Counted from the first letter of the stretch, positions 43,298-53,106 are shown. The stretch: 64,000 nt of DNA from Chitinophaga sp. 180180018-3 (GCF_037893185.1 NZ_CP140772.1:3286001-3350000); one strand, 5' to 3'. Notes: a model not told the origin generated them from the letters alone. Numbers and translations: made by a program.

Positions 43298-44275
43298 TTA
43301 GTAGATTTCTACCAGGTCGTCTTTGTGTGTTATGTTAATTTGCAGGGTTTTCTTCATAATATACAGCACCTCGTCCAATGACATATTGGGAAAGGTTGCC
43401 AGCAGTTTCTTATCAGCCAGCTCAGGGTTGCTGATCTTAACCTGTACATTATAAAAATCTTCCAATGCCTCCGCTACTTCTTTCAGCGGAGTATCATCGA
43501 ATGTAAGGGTCCGGGTTTTCCAGGCCAATACATTATTATTTTTCTTGTGAGTGCGTGTATCAATGGCGGTACCATTGTGTTGCAACGAAGCTTCTTCACC
43601 CGGGGTAAGAATCACTTTCTTTTCAGTGCCTTTATAAGCGGCACTGACTTTACCGGATTGCACGAATACCTTTACACCGTTGTTACCTGCTTTCACGTTG
43701 AATGATGTTCCCAGTACCTGTACTTCTACATCGGGTGCATTTACTATAAAGGGGAGTGCATCATTTTTGGTAACATCGAAGAATGCTTCTCCTTTGTCTA
43801 TTTTGATCTGACGGCTGGCCTGGCCGAATCCGCGGGCATAACGTACCTGCGTATGTGCGTTCAGGTAGAGCATGGAACCATCGGGCAAGCGAAGACTGTC
43901 TTGCTGCTGAGCGGTGGCGAACGTTTTATATCCACCCGGACTTAACCACGTCCAGGTAACAGCAGCAGCCAGTACGGCGGCCGCTGCCCACCAGTATTTG
44001 CGGGGCATTTTAACAACCCTGGATTGGGTGGGAGCAGGAGTAGCAATTGCAGGAACCTTATCCAGTTTGGCATCCAGTGCCTGCCATTGTCCATGGGTAT
44101 CGAAGGCGGAGGCAGCAGGAAGGGGATCGCCCTGCCACATAGCTTTCATGTCCAGGAAGATATCCAGGTTGCCGGTATCCTGTTGAATCCAGTTGTTGAG
44201 CTGCTGTCTGTTCAGCTCATTCTCCGGATCTTCCAGATAACGGATCACTACATCTATGTCAGTTTGATTATTCAT
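43298..44275 (-). CDS. FecR-type anti-sigma regulator
   Basis: 325 aa. N-terminal cytoplasmic region (about 1-85) that holds the sigma factor, one membrane helix (about 91-107, WWAAAAVLAAAVTWTWL), FecR domain (DSLRLPDGSMLYLNAHTQ to LTPGEEASL, about 125-240), then the conserved AWKTRTLTFDDTPLKEVAE and a C-terminal DUF4974-like domain that contacts the receptor STN. Complete, in contrast to the interrupted copy at 11886-12866. Encoded 14 bp upstream of the SusC gene and 92 bp after the sigma gene. Confidence 0.94.
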   Translation of the reverse strand: MNNQTDIDVVIRYLEDPENELNRQQLNNWIQQDTGNLDIFLDMKAMWQGDPLPAASAFDTHGQWQALDAKLDKVPAIATPAPTQSRVVKMPRKYWWAAAAVLAAAVTWTWLSPGGYKTFATAQQQDSLRLPDGSMLYLNAHTQVRYARGFGQASRQIKIDKGEAFFDVTKNDALPFIVNAPDVEVQVLGTSFNVKAGNNGVKVFVQSGKVSAAYKGTEKKVILTPGEEASLQHNGTAIDTRTHKKNNNVLAWKTRTLTFDDTPLKEVAEALEDFYNVQVKISNPELADKKLLATFPNMSLDEVLYIMKKTLQINITHKDDLVEIY

Positions 44276-44367
44276 GGCTACTTATTAGTAATACAACCAG
44301 AAAACATTTTACCATTAAGCGGGTTTTAAAAAAATCATAAATTTTTTATGAAGACAGCATAAAGCAA

Positions 44368-44910
44368 TTATGATTTATTAATAAGATCTACGCGCAGCCG
44401 TTTTAAAGCGGTGGTAAGATGGGCGTATACAGTATTTATAGAGATGTTCAGTTGTTCAGCGATTTCGGCGGGTGACAATCCTTTCAGGCGGCTCATTTCA
44501 AAAACACGACGACATTGTTCCGGTAATTTTTCAAGGGCAGAGCGGTATTTGGCTTCCAGTTCCTTGTGTTCCAGCAGGGAGTGGGAGTTGTCGGCAGGAG
44601 TAGCAGTTTGCATTTGTTCCTTGGTATATACTTCCTGTCGCTGATCTTTCTTGATTCTGTTTAAACAGGTATTTACAGTTGCTCTTGCGAGATAATGATT
44701 GATAGGGGCACGCTCATCCAGGTTTTCCGCACCTTTCCACAGATTGAGGAAAACATCCTGTACCATATCGTTTGCATCTTCCTCACTCTTTACATACCTG
44801 ACAGCAATATTATACATAGAAGGGGCGAACTGTTTAAAAACAGCCTCAAATACATCTTTATTCCTGTGCCGGATGCCTTTTACTATTTCTTCGTTACTCA
44901 GTTGCAACAT
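44368..44910 (-). CDS. ECF RNA polymerase sigma-70 factor
   Basis: 180 aa from ATG 44910 (MLQLSNEEIVKGI). The frame is open further upstream, but that part has no sigma-like sequence. Region 2 (FKQFAPSMYNIAVRYVKSEE, ANDMVQDVFLNLWKG) and region 4 (LKGLSPAEIAEQLNISINTV, about 145-164) are clear. It pairs with the FecR and SusC genes downstream on the same strand and should switch on the receptor when the ligand signal reaches FecR. Confidence 0.93.
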   Translation of the reverse strand: MLQLSNEEIVKGIRHRNKDVFEAVFKQFAPSMYNIAVRYVKSEEDANDMVQDVFLNLWKGAENLDERAPINHYLARATVNTCLNRIKKDQRQEVYTKEQMQTATPADNSHSLLEHKELEAKYRSALEKLPEQCRRVFEMSRLKGLSPAEIAEQLNISINTVYAHLTTALKRLRVDLINKS

Positions 44911-45167
44911 GCGTTTATTCTTTTGTATTCGTTTCCGTAGTGCGAAGATAATTTTTAAAATTACTAATTGCGAATGCGAAGCTGTTTGAAGGTCCGTAAA
45001 ACTTTTTTTCACTTTAACATTTCTTTGACTAATGGTAAGCCAATTGTCGGATGTATTCTTAGTATACGGCAGCCAACGATGAGGGCATATAACAAAAACC
45101 ATGCACATTCATCATAGCCGGATGAATTTCATCATCATTATTCTAACCATACAAAAAATTGAAAGCC

Positions 45168-45719
45168 ATGAAAAAGACAATTGTAGGAATGCTCGCGTTA
45201 GCAACAACGGTAATCGGAATGTCTGCCTTCAAAAGTGCAGATGCTACAACAGGAGTGAAGGCTGCCGACAGCATCGCTGTGATGGTAGATTCTATTGCAG
45301 GAGTAGATTCAATCGCAGCAGTAGATTCAGTGAAATTTTTGCGTGTTGATTCTTTACAGCGCTTCGATTCTTTACAACGTTTCGACTCTCTGCAGCGTGT
45401 AGATTCGTTACAGGGCCGGGATTCACTGGTGAGCCTTGATTCCGTAAAAACAATAGATACAGCGAAAGCTGTGGAAGCTGGTTCTATCACTGGTAAGATC
45501 AGTCCTGCTGATGGTGCTGCAGAAGTAGAAGCAATCAGCGCAGGTGAGAAGCTGAAAGGTGCAGTTGCACAAGGTGCTTTCACTATTCCGGCAGTAAAAG
45601 CTGGTACTTATACAGTAACCATCCTGGCTAAAAGTCCTTTCAAAAATGCTATACTGAAGGATGTGAAAGTGGAAGATGGTAAAGCTACCGACCTGGGTGA
45701 AATTAAACTCGAACAATAG
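45168..45719 (+). CDS. Secreted protein with six-residue DSLQR repeats
   Basis: 183 aa from ATG 45168. Signal peptide (MKKTIVGMLALATTVIGMSA). Residues about 35-103 are a run of Asp-Ser-hydrophobic repeats, first spaced irregularly (VDSIAG, VDSIAA), then as strict six-residue units (RVDSLQ, RFDSLQ, RFDSLQ, RVDSLQ, GRDSLV, SLDSVK, TIDTAK). The C-terminal 75 residues form a carboxypeptidase-regulatory-like beta-sandwich (ITGKISPADGAAEVEAI, AGTYTVTILAKSPF). Periplasmic or surface location is likely; function unknown. It has its own terminator (45794-45818). Confidence 0.8.
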   Translation: MKKTIVGMLALATTVIGMSAFKSADATTGVKAADSIAVMVDSIAGVDSIAAVDSVKFLRVDSLQRFDSLQRFDSLQRVDSLQGRDSLVSLDSVKTIDTAKAVEAGSITGKISPADGAAEVEAISAGEKLKGAVAQGAFTIPAVKAGTYTVTILAKSPFKNAILKDVKVEDGKATDLGEIKLEQ

Positions 45720-45793
45720 TCTGAATTTAATGAAATAGCAACCAACAACAACACAGAATCATCCATAATGGAACCCATTTTGGTTTGATGCAG

Positions 45794-45818
45794 GGGGGCC
45801 CTTCTACGGCCCCCTTTT
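45794..45818 (+). terminator. Rho-independent terminator
   Basis: 7-bp GC stem GGGGGCC (45794-45800) with GGCCCCC (45808-45814), a seven-base loop, then TTTT. Terminates the DSLQR-repeat gene. Confidence 0.8.
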
Positions 45819-45851
45819 CTATTCTTAATTCTTATCTATTATCTTCGCCCC

Positions 45852-46181
45852 ATGCGCACAATCATTTTGCTTACTGTTTCCAATACCTTCATGACATTCG
45901 CCTGGTATGGCCATCTCAAACATCAGGATGTAGCCCTCTGGAAAGTCATACTTATCAGCTGGGGCATCGCTTTCTTTGAATACTGTTTCATGGTGCCGGC
46001 TAACCGCTTCGGTATGCAGGACGGCTTCAACGGATTTCAACTGAAAACTATCCAGGAAGTGATTACGCTCACCGTATTCAGCATATTTGCGGTTACTTTT
46101 CTGAAAGAGCCACTCCGCTGGAACTACTTTGTATCCTTCCTTTTCCTGATAGGAGCCGTTTGGTTTATGTTCCGGAAATAG
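45852..46181 (+). CDS. DUF486 / DMT-like small membrane protein
   Basis: 109 aa with four membrane helices. Contains the DUF486 signature TFAWYGHLKH (residues about 16-25) and EYCFMVPANRFG (about 47-58). The family belongs to the drug/metabolite transporter superfamily but has no assigned substrate. A variant promoter box TATCTTCG (45836-45843) lies 8 bp before the ATG. Confidence 0.9.
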   Translation: MRTIILLTVSNTFMTFAWYGHLKHQDVALWKVILISWGIAFFEYCFMVPANRFGMQDGFNGFQLKTIQEVITLTVFSIFAVTFLKEPLRWNYFVSFLFLIGAVWFMFRK

Positions 46182-46269
46182 CCCCTGCGGTAGTTAGCAG
46201 TTAAGAGCTGGAAAAACATAAATAAATATTATCTTTATGGGTCTATTTTCAACCAAAAAAGGGTAATTA

Positions 46270-46830
46270 TTGAGGGAGGAAGCTAATATACAGCTGTTGG
46301 TGGAGCGGGTGGCATCGCTGGGAGATGAACAGGCCTACAGGGCATTATTCCGTTTATTCTATAAGCCATTAAGCCAGTTTGCCTATTCCATCGTAAAATC
46401 ATGGGAATCCGCCGAAGAAATAGCTTCAGATGTTTTTATGAACATCTGGAAGCACCGGGAGCGCCTGCTCCAGGTAGAAAACCTCAGGGTTTACCTCTAT
46501 GTTTCCGCAAAAAATATTGCCCTCAATTACCTGAATAAACAGGCCCGTACCCAACATTTCAGTCTGGATGAACTGAGCGTCGACATTGGCGTAAGCCATG
46601 TTACTCCCGAGCAGATCTTTATATCCGGCGAAATGGTGAAAAGGATAGAAGCGGCAGTCAATGCCTTGCCCCCGAAAAGGAAAATGATTTTCAAGCTCAT
46701 CCGTGAAGATGGGCTTAAATACAAAGAAGTAGCCCAGATTCTTGATATATCCGTGAACACCATTGATGTACATATGGCCCAGGCCTTAAAAAAGATCAGC
46801 GAGGCCATCCATCTCTCGTTTAAAAAATAA
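46270..46830 (+). CDS. ECF RNA polymerase sigma-70 factor
   Basis: 186 aa from TTG 46270 (no in-frame ATG nearby). Region 2 (FRLFYKPLSQFAYSIVKSWE, EEIASDVFMNIWKHRE) and region 4 (REDGLKYKEVAQILDISVNT, about 146-165) are intact. First gene of a complete cell-surface signalling and nutrient-uptake unit: sigma, FecR (82 bp downstream), SusC and SusD, all on the plus strand. Confidence 0.93.
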   Translation: MREEANIQLLVERVASLGDEQAYRALFRLFYKPLSQFAYSIVKSWESAEEIASDVFMNIWKHRERLLQVENLRVYLYVSAKNIALNYLNKQARTQHFSLDELSVDIGVSHVTPEQIFISGEMVKRIEAAVNALPPKRKMIFKLIREDGLKYKEVAQILDISVNTIDVHMAQALKKISEAIHLSFKK

Positions 46831-46912
46831 TCCAAAAAAATTTTTTGAGGGGAGTAGTAGATTCCCCCAATTTCATTGTCCTTAGTTTAATCATGCTTTT
46901 GCAATCATAGAA

Positions 46913-47956
46913 ATGGAACAGGAAAGAATATGGCTTTTGATGGGAAGAAAGGTATCGGGCGAAGCCACGATGGGAGAGTTGCGTGAGCTGGAAGAGATAT
47001 TGCTGAAAGATCCTGACCTGCGGTATAAATATGCGGTGCTGAGCAACTGGCCGGCGACGGACAGTGCGGCATGGGAGGAGCGAACCAATTCCGCATTGGA
47101 GAAGCATATGGAGAGAATGAATGCGGCCCCCGCTGAAGAACTGCCTGTAAGAAAAGAACGACGGAATATCAGGAGAATAGTATCTGTACTGGCCATAATG
47201 ATACTAGTGCTTGGTGGTTACTGCATATATCTGCTTATAAATAAAAACCCGCAGCAAAACAACAAAGCTGCATTGGCAGCCATCTTTACCCATGATGGCG
47301 TTCGTTCCAGGGCGCAGTTGCCCGATGGAACAGAGGTGTGGCTCAACAGCGGCAGCCATTTAACCTATCATCCTGATATGGGCAACCTGGATACCCGTGA
47401 GGTGACGCTCGATGGAGAAGCTTTTTTTGATGTAGCGAAGAATACCGGGAAACCCTTTACTATTCACACTTCCAGAATGAATATCCGGGTGTTGGGCACC
47501 TCCTTTAACGTGAAAGCCTATACGCAGGACAGGATCACTGAAGCTACGCTGATATCCGGCGCGGTGGAAGTGCAGCTCAACGATGGAGTGGAACGAACCA
47601 TCCGGTTGCTGCCCAATCAGAAAATCATACTGCAACATGCCGGCGACGCGCCATCAACCCTGGTGGCTGGTTACAGTGTTGAAAATATACACCCCAACAC
47701 GGCCGACAGTGTGGTAGCAGAAACTGCCTGGCGCAATAACTATCTCGTGTTTGATAATGACGATTTTGAAGAAGTGGCCCGGAAAATAGAAAGATGGTAC
47801 GGTGTTAAGATACATCTCGAAGGAAAGAAGCTGAAGACATACCGTTTTACGGCAACATTTAAAAATGAAACGCTTCCCGAAGTAATGGAAGCGCTGAAGG
47901 TTACAACATCATTTCATTGCAGGATAGTGAGCAATGAAGTTTTTATCACCCAATAG
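46913..47956 (+). CDS. FecR-type anti-sigma regulator
   Basis: 347 aa. N-terminal cytoplasmic helices (1-80), membrane helix (about 86-104, VSVLAIMILVLGGYCIYLL), FecR domain (RSRAQLPDGTEVWLNSGSHL to NVKAYTQDR, about 123-210), conserved AWRNNYLVFDNDDFEEVAR and a complete C-terminal DUF4974-like domain ending ITQ. It transmits the SusC ligand signal to the sigma factor encoded upstream. Confidence 0.94.
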   Translation: MEQERIWLLMGRKVSGEATMGELRELEEILLKDPDLRYKYAVLSNWPATDSAAWEERTNSALEKHMERMNAAPAEELPVRKERRNIRRIVSVLAIMILVLGGYCIYLLINKNPQQNNKAALAAIFTHDGVRSRAQLPDGTEVWLNSGSHLTYHPDMGNLDTREVTLDGEAFFDVAKNTGKPFTIHTSRMNIRVLGTSFNVKAYTQDRITEATLISGAVEVQLNDGVERTIRLLPNQKIILQHAGDAPSTLVAGYSVENIHPNTADSVVAETAWRNNYLVFDNDDFEEVARKIERWYGVKIHLEGKKLKTYRFTATFKNETLPEVMEALKVTTSFHCRIVSNEVFITQ

Positions 47957-48079
47957 GGGAAACATCGTTAAATCGGTACCTCTCTTATAAAGAGGGTAAA
48001 TGCTGTGAACATTTACCCCTTGTTTGAGATCTGTAACGGCAGTCATCTGCACTTGGCAATGTAGTACTGTCGTAGTTTT

Positions 48080-51000
48080 ATGACCTTTACAACCATAAAT
48101 GTATGGAAAAAAATCCTACATTATGTAATCCTTTTGCTTCAAAAAACATTAGGAAAAGTTGTACTGACAATGAAACTGCTGTCCTTTATTATTCTTATAA
48201 CCTGTTTGCATATAACAGGAGATGCCTTTGGTCAGCAAGACCGGAGGATCTCTATAAAAGCAGATTCGTTGCCGCTGACACGGCTGTTGAAGATGATCGA
48301 AAAAAAGAGCGGATACCGTTTTGTATACCGCAATGACCTGATCCCTGCCAACAGCAGAGTGTCTGTTGATGCCGATAATGCACTGACAGAAGATATTCTG
48401 AGAAAGATACTGAAGAATACCGGTCTTACTTTTAAGCAACTCTCCGCCGGCCTGGTGGCGATTGCTCCCGAAGAAAAAGAAATCAGGAATATCAGTGTCT
48501 CCGGAACGGTAACTGATGCTTTCGGGCATCCTTTACCAGGTGTGAGTTTACGTATTGCAGGCCAGAACAAGGGAACTGCCACCGACGAAAAAGGAGCATT
48601 CCGGCTGGATATGCCTTCTTCAGCTACGCTGATCTGTTCTTTCATCGGATATGAAGAACAACGTGTGCGGGTTACAAACAACACGCCGCTGACGATCATG
48701 CTGAAGGACGATGCCCGAGGGCTCAATGAAGTAGTGGTGGTAGCATATGGCATGCAAACCAAAAGTTCTTTGACAGGATCAGCTACTATGGTAAATGCAT
48801 CCCTTTACGACAAAGCACCCCATAGCAGCTTCCAGGAAAGCTTACAAGGAAACGTACCCGGTTTACAATCAACGAATGGTTCCGGCCAGCCCGGCTCCAT
48901 TCCAAGTATTCATATACGCGGTATCGGATCTATTACTGCCGGCAGCTCTCCGCTATATGTAGTGGATGGTGTGCCTGTAGTAACGGATAATCTGACGGAT
49001 TATAACGTCAATTCCCTCGCGGGAATCAATAGCTCCGATATCGCGTCTATTTCTATCCTTAAAGACGCTGCGGCAGCCTCCATTTATGGATCCAGAGCGG
49101 CAAACGGTGTGATCCTCATCACCACCAAAAGCGGTAGCACCGGAAAAACAAGGATCAGCGCATCTGTACAAAAAGGTAACAACCAGCTTACCATCCCTAA
49201 AGCCGATTATCCGCTGAATACAAAAGAGATGATAGAACTGCTAAGGGAAGGCTGGGCAAACAGGGCCGATGGTACCGGCGAAGCAGGATTCCTGCGCGAG
49301 CTGCACGCCAGGGGAGTAGATACTACGGTTAATACCAACTGGATGCAGGCGCTCACCCGCCATGGGGCCTATACACAGGCTAACCTGTCGGCTGCAGGCG
49401 GAAGCAACAAAACAAAATTCTATGCTTCCGGCGGTTATTACGACTCTCAATCCGCCCTGCGGGGAGTGGACTATAAAAGGATGACCGGCAAACTGAATCT
49501 CAGCAATCAGGCTACCAAACGACTTTCGTTCGATGTTAACCTGTTGTTCTCCTACCAGCGGGCAAATGCTGTAGGCGATGTTGGACTCAATGCCAATCCG
49601 GTGCGATCTCTGGCCAGAATACAACCCTGGCTGAAGATCTATAATCCAGATGGTTCCTACGATCTTAGCTACAATAATACCTTCAACCCGGTGGCAGTGC
49701 TGAACGACAATTCCCGGACCGGCACTACTTACGGATTGCTGGGTGGCGTTGGTGCTAAATATGCGTTCACAGATTTCCTGTCGTTCGAAACAAAATTCAG
49801 CCTGGACTTCAACTACGCCCGCAGCAATATGTTTTTTGCACCAAGATTCGGAGATGGCAGAAACACCAATGGCTGGGTATACGTGAATAATAACTTATGG
49901 ACCAATTGGGTATCTACCAATATCGTCCGGTTCAATAAACGCTGGGGATATCATGGTATCAATACTTTTATAGGGTATGAGGCACAGAAAACCACCAATT
50001 CCGGCAACGCTGCGGCAGCCTCCAATCTGCTGCCCGGTTTACATCTGCTGGCAGATGCTTCCAAACCGGAATCCGTGTCGTCTGTTTCCACTACGAATTC
50101 GCTGACAGGACTATTCCTGAACAACAGCTACGATTATCAGCAGAAATATTATCTCACCGCTTCCATCCGGAGGGATGCTTCCTCCAGGTTCGGTACATAC
50201 AGGCGGAGCGCCATATTCTGGTCGCTCGGACTGGCATGGAACCTATACCGCGAAACTTTCTTCCAGAATGTCACCCCCATAAACGAATTAAAATTAAGAG
50301 CCAGCTACGGCAGCAACGGAAACCAGGCTATTGATAACTATGCCTCGCTATCGCTGTACAGCCCCGGAAATGATTATGATGGAAAACCGGGGTATGTGCT
50401 GACACAATATCCCAACCCTTATCTGACCTGGGAACAGAACAGACCATTCAATGTGGGGATTGATTTTGAAGTGCTGCAGCATCGCATTTCAGGAACCATA
50501 GAATATTATAACAGAACAACTTCCCGCTTATTGCTGAATGTACCGGTATCATCTACCAATGGTATTACTACTGTACTGAAGAATAACGGAGAGATGAAAA
50601 ACAGCGGATTTGAAATGGCGCTGTCCTTCCGCAATATCTTAGCGAAAAATCCGGAAGGATTCTCATGGCGTACGGATATAAATTTCTCTACGCTGAAAAA
50701 CAAGATCACCCGGCTCGATAATCCTATCACCAATACTGCTTATAGGAGACAGTTAGGAACGGACTTCTATCAGTTTTTTCTGGTAGGTTTTGCCGGTGCA
50801 GATCCGCAAACAGGAGAAGCGCTCTGGTATAAAGACGCATCGAAAACCGCTACTACAAAGGTTTATGGAGAAGCGCAGCGATTTAACCAGGGAAGCGCAT
50901 TACCCGACTTCTACGGTGGAATTACTAACTACTTTAACTATAAAGGTTTTGAACTGAGTTTCCAGTTCTTTTATAACTGGGGCAACAAAGTATACGACAA

Positions 51001-51412
51001 CTGGGGTACTTTCACCGAATCAGATGGCAGTGGAGGGTTTGGAAGCAGCGCAAAAATGTCGCGGCTTATTTATGAAAAACGGTGGCGCCATCCGGGCGAT
51101 ATTACCAACGTACCGAAAGTTGTTTTCGGAGGCACCCAGTCCGGGCTTAGCAACCAGGCTTCTTCCCGTTTCCTGTACGATGGTAGCTTCATCCGGCTGA
51201 GAGATATCATGTTATCCTACTCGCTGCCACAGCATTGGTTGAGAACGATCAATGTCAATGACGTGAAAGTATATGTACGTGGAAATAACCTGTGGACTTT
51301 TGTCAAAGATAAAGACCTGACCATGGACCCGGAAGTGCCTGTTACGGGCGACTACGACCAGCGTCCACCGGTATTTAAAACATTTCTGGTAGGGGTGGAT
51401 GTAAACTTTTAG
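48080..51412 (+). CDS. SusC/RagA-type TonB-dependent receptor with STN domain
   Basis: 1110 aa from ATG 48080; a shorter start at 48170 (MKLLSFIILITCLHI) would also give a signal peptide, and extended N-termini of this kind are common in Chitinophaga SusC proteins. Domains: STN (RISIKADSLPLTRLLKMIEK onward), carboxypeptidase-like domain (VSGTVTDAFGHPLPGVSLRI, about 138-220), plug with SFQESLQGNVPGLQSTNGSG and ISILKDAAAASIYGSRAANG (about 327-346), then the barrel. It imports an unknown glycan or similar polymer fragment with the SusD encoded 6 bp downstream. Confidence 0.95.
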   Translation: MTFTTINVWKKILHYVILLLQKTLGKVVLTMKLLSFIILITCLHITGDAFGQQDRRISIKADSLPLTRLLKMIEKKSGYRFVYRNDLIPANSRVSVDADNALTEDILRKILKNTGLTFKQLSAGLVAIAPEEKEIRNISVSGTVTDAFGHPLPGVSLRIAGQNKGTATDEKGAFRLDMPSSATLICSFIGYEEQRVRVTNNTPLTIMLKDDARGLNEVVVVAYGMQTKSSLTGSATMVNASLYDKAPHSSFQESLQGNVPGLQSTNGSGQPGSIPSIHIRGIGSITAGSSPLYVVDGVPVVTDNLTDYNVNSLAGINSSDIASISILKDAAAASIYGSRAANGVILITTKSGSTGKTRISASVQKGNNQLTIPKADYPLNTKEMIELLREGWANRADGTGEAGFLRELHARGVDTTVNTNWMQALTRHGAYTQANLSAAGGSNKTKFYASGGYYDSQSALRGVDYKRMTGKLNLSNQATKRLSFDVNLLFSYQRANAVGDVGLNANPVRSLARIQPWLKIYNPDGSYDLSYNNTFNPVAVLNDNSRTGTTYGLLGGVGAKYAFTDFLSFETKFSLDFNYARSNMFFAPRFGDGRNTNGWVYVNNNLWTNWVSTNIVRFNKRWGYHGINTFIGYEAQKTTNSGNAAAASNLLPGLHLLADASKPESVSSVSTTNSLTGLFLNNSYDYQQKYYLTASIRRDASSRFGTYRRSAIFWSLGLAWNLYRETFFQNVTPINELKLRASYGSNGNQAIDNYASLSLYSPGNDYDGKPGYVLTQYPNPYLTWEQNRPFNVGIDFEVLQHRISGTIEYYNRTTSRLLLNVPVSSTNGITTVLKNNGEMKNSGFEMALSFRNILAKNPEGFSWRTDINFSTLKNKITRLDNPITNTAYRRQLGTDFYQFFLVGFAGADPQTGEALWYKDASKTATTKVYGEAQRFNQGSALPDFYGGITNYFNYKGFELSFQFFYNWGNKVYDNWGTFTESDGSGGFGSSAKMSRLIYEKRWRHPGDITNVPKVVFGGTQSGLSNQASSRFLYDGSFIRLRDIMLSYSLPQHWLRTINVNDVKVYVRGNNLWTFVKDKDLTMDPEVPVTGDYDQRPPVFKTFLVGVDVNF

Positions 51413-51418
51413 AAATTC

Positions 51419-52861
51419 ATGCGGAAGAGATATACATACCTGTTAGTGCTGACAGCTGGTCTTTTCGGCAGCTGCGCCAAAGATTTTTTGAACCAGCGTC
51501 CGGATCAGTCAACAGAAACGAAGAATGCCATCAAAGACCTGCCGGGTCTTCGCGCAGCTATCAATGGGGTATACTCCCTCATGCAAAGCGAAAATTACTA
51601 CGGACGTACGGTAACACTGCTCCCGGATCTGCGGTCGGATAATGCTTTCATCAGTATTATCAACAGTAACCGTTACCGGAATCACGATCAGTACATTCTG
51701 ACAGCGAACGATCAGTATACTGCCGACTCCTGGAATACGCTCTATAGCGTGGTGGCAAATGCAAATATGGTCATTGCAAAAGGTCCTGGTGTATCCCTTT
51801 CGCCTTCCTCCACCGATTCGGTGGAAGCCCGGAAGATAGTGGCGGAAGCCTACGCTATCAGAGGACTGGCGCTTTTTGACATTGCCAGGATGTTTGCGCA
51901 ACCTTTGAATTATACCGCTGGCGGCACTCATATGGGAATCCCCGTAGTGACTCAGGTGAACATAGATTCGGTGCAGTCGCCGTCGAGGAGCAATATAAAA
52001 GATACGTATGTGCAGATCGTCAATGACTTTAATACGGCTATCAGCAAATTTGCTCAAAGTGGCAGCACTGCCTTTACATCGGGGAGGATTAATATTTACG
52101 CTGCTATGGCGCTGTTATCGAGGGTGTTGCTTTACAGGGAAGATTGGGCAGGTGCGGCAGCAGAGGCAGGAGCAGTGATTAACGCGAACCAATATACGTT
52201 ATTAGCCGGTAATAAACTCGTGAGCGATTTCAAAATAACCGGCAACAGCGAAACGGTTTTTGAAATTGTGAATACGCCGGTCGACAACAGGAATACGGAC
52301 TTCATTAGTTATATGTTTAGTCAGGATGGTTATGGTGATGTGCTGGCGACCAATGATCTGTATAATAGTTATACCGCTCAGGATGTACGCAGAAATTTCC
52401 TGAAAATAGGTAAACGGGCAGTAAACGGAGGCGAGAATCCGGCAAACATTATTACAAAATACAGCGATGTAAGTACGTTTACGGAAAGCGTAAAAGTAAT
52501 GCGGCTGGCGGAAGTATACCTGATCCGTGCAGAAGCGCTCGCACACCTTGAAAGAATTTCGGAAGCACAGGCTGACCTGGATATAGTTGCACAGCGTGCT
52601 GATCCTGCTGCCCCGCCGGCAACGGCTACAGGGCAGGCCCTCCTCGATGCTATTCTGCTGGAACGGCGGAAGGAGCTGGCTTTTGAAGGACACCGCTTAT
52701 ACGATCTTAACAGAACAAAAAGATCATTCACCAAATACCTGGCGAGTGACAAAACAATACAAGTGGTATGGCCCAGTACTAAAGTGATACTGCCCATTCC
52801 GCAACGAGAACTGGACGCTAACCCCAATATCCGCAACCAGCAGAATGAAGGTTACAATTGA
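51419..52861 (+). CDS. SusD/RagB-type surface lipoprotein
   Basis: 480 aa. Lipobox GSC (Cys about 20) after a signal segment, then AKDFLNQRPDQ, the usual SusD beginning. The TPR-like helices and C-terminal RagB/SusD region (LAEVYLIRAEALAHL, LDAILLERRKELAFEGHRLY, PIPQRELDANPNIRNQQNEGY) are intact. It binds substrate on the outer surface and forms the lid of the SusC channel. Starts 6 bp after susC. Unlike starch or pectin loci, no glycoside hydrolase follows; the next gene downstream is a PIG-L deacetylase beyond a terminator and a palindrome. Confidence 0.95.
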   Translation: MRKRYTYLLVLTAGLFGSCAKDFLNQRPDQSTETKNAIKDLPGLRAAINGVYSLMQSENYYGRTVTLLPDLRSDNAFISIINSNRYRNHDQYILTANDQYTADSWNTLYSVVANANMVIAKGPGVSLSPSSTDSVEARKIVAEAYAIRGLALFDIARMFAQPLNYTAGGTHMGIPVVTQVNIDSVQSPSRSNIKDTYVQIVNDFNTAISKFAQSGSTAFTSGRINIYAAMALLSRVLLYREDWAGAAAEAGAVINANQYTLLAGNKLVSDFKITGNSETVFEIVNTPVDNRNTDFISYMFSQDGYGDVLATNDLYNSYTAQDVRRNFLKIGKRAVNGGENPANIITKYSDVSTFTESVKVMRLAEVYLIRAEALAHLERISEAQADLDIVAQRADPAAPPATATGQALLDAILLERRKELAFEGHRLYDLNRTKRSFTKYLASDKTIQVVWPSTKVILPIPQRELDANPNIRNQQNEGYN

Positions 52862-52930
52862 TCTGGACTGCCTTTGTTAATAATTGGTTTTTGCTTTAAG
52901 CTGGTTGGTTTTTGCTTATGAAGAAATAAA

Positions 52931-52958
52931 GTCCCGGTGGATTCACCGGGACTTTTTT
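52931..52958 (+). terminator. Rho-independent terminator after susD-like gene
   Basis: 9-bp stem GTCCCGGTG (52931-52939) with CACCGGGAC (52944-52952), four-base loop, then T6. It immediately precedes palindrome P9. Confidence 0.85.
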
Positions 52959-52964
52959 AATTAG

Positions 52965-53065
52965 GAATAGGGAATGCGGAATTAAGCATGACTGAGAAGA
53001 GCTTAGGGGATAACAATCAATCGCTAAATTCTTCTCCTTCATGCTTAATTCCGCATTCCCTATTC
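52965..53065. repeat. Palindromic repeat P9 (class A, partly degenerate)
   Basis: Outer arms 52965-52991 and 53039-53065 are perfectly complementary over 27 bp, built of units AATAGGG, AATGCGG and AATTAAG; the inner core (GAGAAGAGCTTAGGGGATAA) pairs imperfectly. It follows a separate terminator, so its role is not simple termination. Confidence 0.8.
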
Positions 53066-53106
53066 TTCATTCATCATATTTCTCTTTCCCGCCAGCAATT
53101 AATTAT

